From assembly GCA_964648115.1 (NCBI GenBank), contig CAZYME010000056.1, positions 1-5,242 of the forward strand: a stretch of DNA of 5,242 nt, read 5' to 3'. This DNA comes from CAZYME01 sp964648115 (lineage in GTDB: Bacteria; Pseudomonadota; Gammaproteobacteria; Legionellales; Legionellaceae). Below the pieces are notes generated by a model that was not told where the DNA came from, made no database searches, and saw nothing but the letters and a program-made list of their open reading frames with translations. This document shows positions 1 through 5,242 of the stretch, piece after piece; the stretch's first letter is position 1; each line of letters starts with the position of its first letter. Both the position numbers and the translations under genes were made by a program.

Positions 1-461
1 CTATTTCAGCAGTTGTTGCTGATTATCGTGGCTTGACTGTTAATCAAATGACCCAGTTGCGTGCAAAAGCACGAACTTCTGGTGTTTATTTACGTGTGGT
101 GCCTAACACGCTCACACGTAGAGCATTTGAAAAAACAGATTTTTCTTGTCTAAGTGACCTTTTGGTTGGACCTTTGTTTGTAGCATTATCTATGGAATCC
201 CCAGGAGATGCTGCAAGACTGTTAAAAGAGTTTTCAAAAACATTTGAAAAGCTAGAAGTTAAAGCATTGTCGGTAGGTGGTAAAGTGTATGGCGTTGAAC
301 AACTTGACGCTATTGCTAGCTTGCCAACACGAGATGAGGCAATTTCCAAGCTGATGTTTGTGATGAAAGCACCAATCGAGAAATTTGTTCGTACGCTTGT
401 AGCTCCACATACCAAGTTAGTTAGAACAGTAGCTGCAATTAAAGATCAAAAAGCAGGCTAA
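1..461 (+). CDS. rplJ: 50S ribosomal protein L10, 5'-truncated by the window edge
   Basis: L10 anchors the ribosomal stalk: its N-terminal domain binds the GTPase-associated region of 23S rRNA, and its C-terminal helix carries L7/L12 dimers. The reading frame is already open at base 3 (ISAVVADYRGLTV...), upstream of the first possible start inside the window, so the start lies outside. Aligned by eye to E. coli L10, the first full codon is near residue 23. 152 residues are present before TAA at 459-461, giving roughly 174 in all, normal for the family. Recognisable blocks are SAVVADYRGLTV, GVYLRVVPNTLTRRAF, DLLVGPLFVALS, LPTRDEAISKLM and the charged C-terminal helix ending VRTVAAIKDQKAG. One oddity is Pro at 102-104, where relatives have Arg or Lys (E. 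coli VVRNTL, Arg56). rplL follows after 40 bases. In E. coli L10 represses translation of its own mRNA, but that leader would lie outside this window. Confidence 0.96.
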   Translation, partial: ISAVVADYRGLTVNQMTQLRAKARTSGVYLRVVPNTLTRRAFEKTDFSCLSDLLVGPLFVALSMESPGDAARLLKEFSKTFEKLEVKALSVGGKVYGVEQLDAIASLPTRDEAISKLMFVMKAPIEKFVRTLVAPHTKLVRTVAAIKDQKAG

Positions 462-490
462 CCGATAATCATTAATTAAATTTTTAACCT

Positions 491-495
491 AGGAG
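491..495 (+). promoter_or_regulatory. Ribosome binding site of rplL
   Basis: AGGAG lies six bases before the ATG at 502, close to ideal Shine-Dalgarno spacing. It supports that start codon and efficient translation. This is expected because L7/L12 is present in several copies per ribosome while L10 is present once. Confidence 0.85.
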
Positions 496-501
496 CTAGA
501 A

Positions 502-876
502 ATGGCTGTATCAAAAAATGAGATTCTAGAAACTATCTCTAAAATGTCCGTAATGGAAGTTGTTGAATTAATTGAAGCAATGGAAGAGAAATTTAATGTT
601 TCTGCCGCTTCTGCAGCTGTTGCAGTTGCTGCACCTGCTGCCGCTTCAGCTGCTGCTGAAGAAAAGACTGAGTTCGACGTTGTAATGACAAGCTTTGGCG
701 AAAACAAAGTTAATGTTATTAAAGCAGTTCGTACAATTACAGGTCTTGGTTTGAAAGAAGCAAAAGATTTAGTTGAAGGCGCTCCTTCTACAGTGAAAGA
801 AGCAGTATCTAAAGCTGAAGCTGCTGATATCAAAAAACAACTCGAGGAAGCAGGCGCTTCAGTCGACGTTAAGTAA
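502..876 (+). CDS. rplL: 50S ribosomal protein L7/L12
   Basis: This is the multi-copy acidic stalk protein that recruits and activates translation GTPases (EF-Tu, EF-G, IF2, RF3) on the large subunit. The product is 124 residues, typical of the family. Residues 1 to about 33 form the N-terminal dimerisation and L10-binding helices (SKNEILETISKMSVMEVVELI, EAMEEKFNV). Residues 34 to about 54 are the flexible Ala-rich hinge, and about 55 to 124 are the globular factor-binding domain. The signature TGLGLKEAKDLVEGAP is intact, and the gene ends EEAGASVDVK then TAA. The ATG is fixed by a good ribosome binding site and by family length. It sits 40 bases after rplJ in the same operon. The Ala-rich, low-complexity hinge is normal. 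Nothing looks damaged. Confidence 0.98.
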   Translation: MAVSKNEILETISKMSVMEVVELIEAMEEKFNVSAASAAVAVAAPAAASAAAEEKTEFDVVMTSFGENKVNVIKAVRTITGLGLKEAKDLVEGAPSTVKEAVSKAEAADIKKQLEEAGASVDVK

Positions 877-896
877 TTTTAACATTAGTGTTATAT

Positions 897-926
897 AACC
901 CAGCCATGTTTTCATGGCTGGGTTTA
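897..926 (+). terminator. Hairpin between rplL and rpoB, probable transcription attenuator
   Basis: A perfect 12-base-pair inverted repeat (AACCCAGCCATG at 897-908, CATGGCTGGGTT at 913-924) encloses a TTTT loop. The stem is GC-rich in the middle. The tail TTTACTTATTT is only a weak U-tract, so termination is expected to be partial. In E. coli the rplL-rpoB gap holds an attenuator that stops most transcripts after the ribosomal protein genes, and this hairpin sits in the equivalent place. No separate promoter for rpoB was recognised in the rest of the 144-base gap (877-1020). An RNase III processing role, also known from the E. coli gap, is possible but not shown by the sequence. Confidence 0.82.
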
Positions 927-1008
927 CTTATTTGGTAATAGCTCATAAGAAAACGCTGCTTAGATAGGGCAGAGCTGATACCTTGGTTTGAAGTCATTAA
1001 TAATTTAT

Positions 1009-1015
1009 AGAGGAA
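1009..1015 (+). promoter_or_regulatory. Ribosome binding site that fixes the rpoB start
   Basis: AGAGGAA lies five bases before the ATG at 1021. It favours that ATG over the in-frame TTG at 988, which has no comparable site and would add eleven residues unlike any beta N-terminus I know. Confidence 0.8.
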
Positions 1016-1020
1016 CCACC

Positions 1021-3081
1021 ATGGCCGAAGCAGTTGCTAACCCTCAATATTCACATGCTGAGAAAAAACGATTTCGCAAGAGCTTTGGTAGACAGACTGA
1101 AAAAATGGCAATCCCTAATTTGCTAGAAATTCAGCTGAAATCATATAGAGATTTTTTACAAATGGGCTCAGATGGCGAAACCCAACTCAAAACAGGGTTG
1201 CACGCCGCATTTTTATCTGTGTTTCCCATACAGAGTTTTTCTGGAAGCGCTAGACTCGAGTATGTCAGCTACAGCTTGGGTGAGCCTGCATTTGATGTAC
1301 GTGAGTGCAAATTAAGAGGGCTAACTTATTCAGCCCCGCTGCGCGTCAAAATACGCTTGGTTGTCCTTGATAAAGAAGCGTCAGGAGAATCTAAGCCAAT
1401 AAAAGACATCCGTGAACAAGATGTTTTCATGGGTGAAATTCCATTGATGACAGACGTTGGAACATTCGTTGTGAATGGCACAGAACGTGTTGTTGTTTCG
1501 CAATTACATCGGTCGCCTGGCGTTATTTTCGAGCATGATCGCGGTAAAACACACTCATCTGGTAAATTATTATACTCCGCTCGCATTATTCCCTATCGTG
1601 GATCATGGTTAGATTTTGAATTTGATCCGAAAGATTGCGTATTTGCACGTATCGATAGACGACGTAAATTACCCGTTACCATTCTTCTTCGTTCTTTGGG
1701 ATATGACACTGAGTCAATACTTGCAGAATTTTTTGAGTCTACCGCTTGTCATCTGAAAAATGGAGAATTCCATATTGAACTCATCCCAGCACGTTTGCGC
1801 GGTGAAATTGCATCATTTGATATTGTTGCCCCAGACACAGGCGAGATGATTGTTGAGCAAGGCCGTCGTATCACTACACGCCACATCAAGCAGATGGAAA
1901 AGAGTAACATGAAAGAACTTATTGTTCCTCGTGATTACCTTATTGGCAAAATGCTAGCAAAAAATATTGTAGATACTTCTACCGGTGAATCGTTTGCTCT
2001 AGCAAATGATGAAATTACCAGTGATATTTTAGATGCAATGCTAAACCATGGCATACATGATTTTGAAATAATCTACACGAATGATTTAGATCATGGATCT
2101 TACATATCTGATACGCTCAAAGTTGATCCTACATCAAATCAACTTGAAGCACTTGTTGAAATTTATCGTATGATGAGACCTGGCGAGCCACCTACAAAAG
2201 AAGCTGCTGAAGCCTTGTTTAAAAATCTATTTTTTGCAGAAGACCGCTACGATTTATCAGCAGTTGGACGTATGAAATTTAATCGACGTGTTGGACGTAA
2301 AGAAGACGTAGGTCCAGGCACACTTACAAAAGAAGATATTCTAGCAGTTATTAAGACACTAATTGATATTCGTAACGGTATCGGAATGGTGGATGATATT
2401 GATCACCTAGGTAACCGTCGAGTTCGTAGCGTAGGCGAAATGGCTGAAAACCAATTCCGCGTCGGACTAGTACGTGTTGAGCGCGCTGTTAAAGAGCGAT
2501 TAAGCTTGGCAGAATCAGAAAACCTCATGCCACAAGATTTGATCAACGCAAAACCTGTTTCTGCGGCTGTGAAAGAGTTTTTTGGATCCAGCCAATTGTC
2601 CCAATTTATGGATCAAGTTAATCCATTGTCTGGTGTAACTCATAAACGCCGTGTTTCAGCATTAGGGCCAGGTGGATTGACTAGAGAACGAGCAGGCTTT
2701 GAAGTGCGTGACGTTCATACCACTCACTATGGGCGAGTATGTCCTATTGAAACCCCTGAAGGTCCAAACATTGGTTTGATTAACTCGCTGTCGGTTTATG
2801 CTAGAACAAATGATTATGGTTTTATCGAAACGCCTTGCCGTAAAGTAATTGATGGTAGAGTTACTGATGATATTGAATATCTGTCGGCGATTGAAGAAGT
2901 TGATCAATATATTGCACAGTCAAGCGTGGCTGTTGACAAGAATGGTAACATTACGGCGGATTTAGTTCCTTGCCGTCATCAAAATGAATTCTCATTAACG
3001 ACGCCTGATAAAATCAATTATATGGATGTATCACCCAAACATATCGTATCTGTGGCGGCTTCTCTTATTACATTCTTGTAA
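1021..3081 (+). CDS. rpoB: Beta subunit N-terminal open segment (codons 1-686)
   Basis: Read literally, translation from ATG 1021 gives a 686-residue product. It would contain the N-terminal part of beta: the protrusion and lobe regions (PAFDVRECKLRGLTYSAPL; NGTERVVVSQLHRSPG at 152-167; RPGEPPT at 386-392) and the fork and rifampicin-pocket block GSSQLSQFMDQ...THKRRVSALGPGG, followed by IETPEGPN at 576-583. With an offset of 15, the E. coli rifampicin positions Gln513, Asp516, His526, Ser531 and Leu533 correspond to residues 528, 531, 541, 546 and 548, and all have the sensitive-type residue. The segment ends inside a highly conserved block, not in a linker. It lacks all the main catalytic-centre residues of beta, so it could not work alone. 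Whether it exists as a separate polypeptide depends on the stop being real. Confidence 0.6.
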   Translation: MAEAVANPQYSHAEKKRFRKSFGRQTEKMAIPNLLEIQLKSYRDFLQMGSDGETQLKTGLHAAFLSVFPIQSFSGSARLEYVSYSLGEPAFDVRECKLRGLTYSAPLRVKIRLVVLDKEASGESKPIKDIREQDVFMGEIPLMTDVGTFVVNGTERVVVSQLHRSPGVIFEHDRGKTHSSGKLLYSARIIPYRGSWLDFEFDPKDCVFARIDRRRKLPVTILLRSLGYDTESILAEFFESTACHLKNGEFHIELIPARLRGEIASFDIVAPDTGEMIVEQGRRITTRHIKQMEKSNMKELIVPRDYLIGKMLAKNIVDTSTGESFALANDEITSDILDAMLNHGIHDFEIIYTNDLDHGSYISDTLKVDPTSNQLEALVEIYRMMRPGEPPTKEAAEALFKNLFFAEDRYDLSAVGRMKFNRRVGRKEDVGPGTLTKEDILAVIKTLIDIRNGIGMVDDIDHLGNRRVRSVGEMAENQFRVGLVRVERAVKERLSLAESENLMPQDLINAKPVSAAVKEFFGSSQLSQFMDQVNPLSGVTHKRRVSALGPGGLTRERAGFEVRDVHTTHYGRVCPIETPEGPNIGLINSLSVYARTNDYGFIETPCRKVIDGRVTDDIEYLSAIEEVDQYIAQSSVAVDKNGNITADLVPCRHQNEFSLTTPDKINYMDVSPKHIVSVAASLITFL
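3070..3081 (+). other. Nonsense codon and neighbouring Pro-to-Thr change in the conserved LIPFLEHDD motif of beta
   Basis: Codons 684-687 read ACA TTC TTG TAA (Thr-Phe-Leu-stop), where gammaproteobacterial beta subunits have Pro-Phe-Leu-Glu. The simplest ancestral codons are CCA and GAA. That means C to A at 3070 and G to T at 3079, each a single G:C to T:A transversion, nine bases apart. The next base after the stop is C, giving a UAA-C context, which is relatively weak for termination. The ancestral codons are inferred from the amino acids; they are not observed. Confidence 0.85.
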
Positions 3082-3105
3082 CACGATGATGCTAACCGCG
3101 CATTG

Positions 3106-5127
3106 ATGGGATCAAACATGCAACGCCAGGCTGTTCCTACACTGCGGGCTGAAAAACCATTGGTTGGTACTGGAATGGAGCGGACTGTAGCATCCGATTC
3201 TGGAGTTTCTGTTGTAGCTCGACGCGGTGGTGTTATTGATCTGGTTGACGCGTCTCGTATTGTTGTTCGGGTAAATGATAATGAAACTACAGCTGGCGAA
3301 ACCGGTGTTGATATCTATAACCTGACAAAATATTTCCGCTCTAACCAAGACACTTGTATTAATCAGATCCCAATTGTAGCAACTGGTGATCGAATTAATC
3401 GTGCTGACATATTAGCGGATGGGCCATGTACTGATATGGGAGAGCTTGCTCTCGGTCAGAACTTGCTCGTTGCTTTCATGCCATGGAATGGATACAACTT
3501 TGAAGATTCGATTCTAATTTCAGAACGCATTGTACAAGAAGACCGGTTTACTACGATTCATATAGAAGAGTTAACTTGTATTGCACGAGACACGAAATTA
3601 GGTACCGAAGAAATTACGGCTGATATCCCAAATGTTGGTGAGTCAGCACTTGCAAGCCTAGATGAGTCAGGTGTTGTGTATATTGGTGCTGAAGTCGGTG
3701 CCGGCGATATTTTAGTGGGTAAAGTAACACCAAAAGGTGAAACGCAGCTTACGCCTGAAGAAAAACTTTTAAGAGCAATTTTCGGTGAAAAAGCCTCGGA
3801 TGTAAAAGACTCCTCGCTACGTGTTCCTTCTGGTATGAATGGAACAATTATCGACGTCCAGGTATTTACACGTGATGGTTTGGAAAAAGACGCGCGTGCT
3901 AAAAGTATTGAAGAGGAGCATCTTGCTCGTGTTCGGAAGGATTTGATCGACGAGCGTCGTATTCGAGAAGAAGATATTTATCAACGTGTCTCTAGCTTGC
4001 TACTGGATAAAGTGAGCACAGGTGGTCCAGGTAGCTTAAAGCCAGGGTCAAAAATTACTGCTGCTTACCTTGAAAAAACCAATCGTGAAAAATGGTTTGA
4101 TATCCGTATGGAAGATGATGTTATCAGTCAACAGTTGGAGCAATCATCTAAGCAACTTGAATCACTCGCTAAAGAAATGGAAAAGCGATTCAATGATAGC
4201 CGTAAAAAGATAATTCAGGGTGATGATCTAGCCCCAGGCGTACTGAAAATAGTAAAAGTTTATCTGGCGGTAAAACGCCGTATTCAGCCTGGTGACAAAA
4301 TGGCAGGTCGCCATGGGAATAAAGGGGTAATTTCTATTGTTGTTCCTATGGAAGATATGCCTCATATGGAAGATGGCACACCAGTTGATATCGTTTTAAA
4401 CCCATTGGGTGTACCTTCACGGATGAACATTGGTCAAGTACTTGAAACACACTTAGGCTTGGCTGCTAAGGGTTTGGGGTTACGTATTGCTGAAATGTTA
4501 GATCAGAAACGCTCCACGGCTGAACTGAAAGAATATATCCATAAAATTTATAATCACGATGGTCAGAAGCGTGTGGATTTAGATAGCCTGACTAGTGAAG
4601 AGTTTTCTATATTGGCTAACAATTTGCGAAATGGGGTGCCCATGGCAACGCCAGTATTCGATGGCGCTAACGAGTCTGAAATTAAGGCAATGTTACAGCT
4701 AGCAGGTATGCCACTAGATGGAAAAACTACTCTTATCGATGGACGTACAGGTAGAAAATTTGATAACCCTGTAACAGTGGGCTACATGTATATGCTGAAA
4801 CTTAACCACTTGGTTGACGACAAGATGCATGCCCGTTCTACTGGTTCCTATAGTTTGGTTACACAGCAACCATTAGGTGGTAAAGCACAGTTCGGTGGAC
4901 AGCGTTTCGGAGAAATGGAAGTGTGGGCGCTTGAAGCATATGGTGCCGCTTATACCTTGCAAGAAATGTTAACGGTTAAATCAGATGACGTTGGCGGACG
5001 AACCAAGATATATAAAAACATTGTGGATGGTGATCATCGTATGGACCCAGGAATGCCGGAATCTTTCAACGTGTTGTTGAAGGAAATTCGTGCACTAGGT
5101 ATTGATATCGAATTAGACCACGATTAG
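3106..5127 (+). CDS. rpoB: Beta subunit C-terminal open segment (codons 696-1368)
   Basis: This is the remainder of beta after the stop. As a separate product it could start at ATG 3106 (673 residues), at the adjacent TTG 3103, or at ATG 3118, which has only a weak GGGA six bases upstream. None has a convincing ribosome binding site. It carries NMQRQAVP just inside its start and the acidic pair Glu828/Asp829 in MPWNGYNFEDSI (E. coli Glu813/Asp814). A charged, helix-rich insert at about 965-1066 lies in the same place as the variable insert of E. coli beta. After it come the basic active-centre residues Lys1093 and Lys1101 (E. coli 1065 and 1073), His1263 (E. coli 1237) and the C-terminal GQRFGEMEVWALEAYGA clamp region. 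The frame is fully open and well conserved, which argues that it is still translated as part of beta. Confidence 0.6.
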   Translation: MGSNMQRQAVPTLRAEKPLVGTGMERTVASDSGVSVVARRGGVIDLVDASRIVVRVNDNETTAGETGVDIYNLTKYFRSNQDTCINQIPIVATGDRINRADILADGPCTDMGELALGQNLLVAFMPWNGYNFEDSILISERIVQEDRFTTIHIEELTCIARDTKLGTEEITADIPNVGESALASLDESGVVYIGAEVGAGDILVGKVTPKGETQLTPEEKLLRAIFGEKASDVKDSSLRVPSGMNGTIIDVQVFTRDGLEKDARAKSIEEEHLARVRKDLIDERRIREEDIYQRVSSLLLDKVSTGGPGSLKPGSKITAAYLEKTNREKWFDIRMEDDVISQQLEQSSKQLESLAKEMEKRFNDSRKKIIQGDDLAPGVLKIVKVYLAVKRRIQPGDKMAGRHGNKGVISIVVPMEDMPHMEDGTPVDIVLNPLGVPSRMNIGQVLETHLGLAAKGLGLRIAEMLDQKRSTAELKEYIHKIYNHDGQKRVDLDSLTSEEFSILANNLRNGVPMATPVFDGANESEIKAMLQLAGMPLDGKTTLIDGRTGRKFDNPVTVGYMYMLKLNHLVDDKMHARSTGSYSLVTQQPLGGKAQFGGQRFGEMEVWALEAYGAAYTLQEMLTVKSDDVGGRTKIYKNIVDGDHRMDPGMPESFNVLLKEIRALGIDIELDHD

Positions 5128-5137
5128 GAAGCACTCC

Positions 5138-5159
5138 GGGGCTTTCTTGTGAAAGCCCT
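5138..5159 (+). terminator. Short hairpin in the rpoB-rpoC gap
   Basis: GGGCTTTC (5139-5146) pairs perfectly with GAAAGCCC (5151-5158) around a TTGT loop, with a possible G-U pair added at the base (5138/5159). The tail TAATTTGTTTCTATG is T-rich but not a run of T. The hairpin starts 11 bases after the rpoB stop. Full termination would cut off rpoC, so this is more likely a weak attenuator, an RNA-stabilising structure or a processing site. Which of these it is cannot be told from the sequence. Confidence 0.5.
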
Positions 5160-5198
5160 AATTTGTTTCTATGAATATTTATTTATGACAGACCATTT

Positions 5199-5203
5199 GG
5201 AGG
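5199..5203 (+). promoter_or_regulatory. Ribosome binding site of the downstream gene (rpoC)
   Basis: GGAGG lies six bases before the TTG at 5210. This is a strong site with good spacing, and it makes the TTG a better start candidate than the in-frame ATG at 5234, which has no purine-rich site close before it. Confidence 0.7.
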
Positions 5204-5209
5204 CATAAC

Positions 5210-5242
5210 TTGGCTACTCTAAGCAACGAACCAATGAAAAAA
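5210..5242 (+). CDS. rpoC: Probable RNA polymerase beta' subunit, first 11 codons only
   Basis: Only the first codons lie in the window (TTG read as Met, then ATLSNEPMKK), cut by the right edge. The identification rests on position: rpoC follows rpoB on the same strand in nearly all bacteria, and here a strong ribosome binding site comes 82 bases after the rpoB stop. The visible residues do not match the E. coli start (MKDLLKFLK) and cannot confirm beta'. If the true start were ATG 5234, the protein would begin Met-Lys-Lys, closer to known beta' N-termini, and the TTG reading would then be an eight-residue extension. The conserved beta' blocks all lie beyond the window. Confidence 0.65.
   Translation, partial: MATLSNEPMKK

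Larger units (their letters stand above)
1021..5127 (+). pseudogene. rpoB: RNA polymerase beta subunit gene, interrupted by one in-frame stop codon
   Basis: Beta forms, with beta', the catalytic cleft of RNA polymerase and carries the rifampicin pocket. From ATG 1021 to TAG 5125-5127 the frame is 1368 codons, matching Legionella-type beta as I recall it, with one TAA at codon 687 (3079-3081). Frame and conservation are the same on both sides, so this is a nonsense substitution, not a frameshift, intron or insertion. The motif LIPFLEHDDANRALMG reads LITFL-stop-HDDANRALMG, so the lost residue is the equivalent of E. coli Glu672. The rest is intact: NGTERV (152-157), the rifampicin region (522-548), MPWNGYNFEDSI (820-831), GDKMAGRHGNKG (1091-1102, with Lys1093 and Lys1101), NHLVDDKMHARSTGSYS from about 1262 with His1263, and the C-terminal clamp-contact region. 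I label it pseudogene only because it is interrupted. A working gene with a sequence error is the likelier truth, since rpoB is essential. Confidence 0.9.

Noticed and set aside
86..415. Minus-strand open frame across rplJ, and similar ones at 1326-1586, 2662-2907 and 3112-3348
   Set aside because: All lie opposite strongly conserved coding sequence and have no recognisable domains.
598..660. Repeated GCT/GCA-type codons in rplL as a DNA repeat
   Set aside because: This is the normal Ala-rich hinge of L7/L12.
489..833. 114-codon minus-strand open frame across rplL
   Set aside because: It is the antisense shadow of rplL. Its Ala-rich stretch mirrors the hinge codons, and there is no ribosome binding site or known family.
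988..1020. Upstream in-frame TTG (988) as rpoB start
   Set aside because: It would add eleven residues with no family counterpart, and the AGAGGAA site is placed for ATG 1021.
3079..3081. Genetic code change with TAA read as an amino acid
   Set aside because: rplJ (459-461) and rplL (874-876) both end in TAA at the expected family length, and no other in-frame TAA occurs in rpoB.
3079..3106. Naturally split beta as in archaeal polymerases
   Set aside because: There is no linker, start signal or ribosome binding site at the break. It falls in a conserved block and destroys an invariant residue. It cannot be fully excluded but is not supported.
3060..3120. Frameshift, intron, intein or insertion at the rpoB break
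   Set aside because: The frame is the same on both sides and not one extra or missing codon is seen against the conserved motif. Only one codon became TAA.
5185..5208. Seven-codon open frame (ATG to TAA) overlapping the rpoC ribosome binding site
   Set aside because: It is too short and has no ribosome binding site of its own. A chance frame is the simplest reading, though it could be a leader peptide.

Overview
The window is a piece of the bacterial rplJL-rpoBC (ribosomal stalk / RNA polymerase) operon, with every gene on the + strand. In order it holds the 3' part of rplJ (ribosomal protein L10), complete rplL (L7/L12), a 144-base gap with a strong hairpin, rpoB (RNA polymerase beta subunit), a second short gap with a smaller hairpin, and the first bases of what is almost certainly rpoC (beta').

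The organism looks like a gammaproteobacterium of the Legionellales (Legionella or a near relative). This rests on remembered family sequences, not a search. The beta N-terminus (MAEAVANPQYSHAEKKRFRK...) and many internal blocks resemble Legionella RpoB as I recall it. The full rpoB frame is 1368 codons, which matches the Legionella length I recall and compares with 1342 in E. coli. Codon use is moderately AT-rich and even along the window, with no sign of transfer and no mobile element.

The genes form one functional unit. L10 is the base of the ribosomal stalk and L7/L12 is its mobile part, which recruits translation GTPases. Beta and beta' form the catalytic core of RNA polymerase. The hairpin between rplL and rpoB sits where E. 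coli has its partial terminator (attenuator), which keeps polymerase output below ribosomal protein output.

The one striking anomaly is in rpoB. A single in-frame TAA (3079-3081) replaces the nearly invariant Glu equivalent to E. coli Glu672. Three codons upstream, a Thr codon replaces the invariant Pro of the same LIPFLEHDD motif. The reading frame is identical on both sides, and about 680 codons of well-conserved beta sequence follow. Nothing else in the gene looks decayed. rpoB is essential, so the likeliest explanations are sequence error, a very recent mutation or a mixed population. A functional split beta, stop readthrough or reinitiation are less likely. A second odd residue, Pro in place of a conserved Arg/Lys in L10 (102-104), would fit either a high error rate or real divergence. 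I found no previously undescribed system beyond these points.
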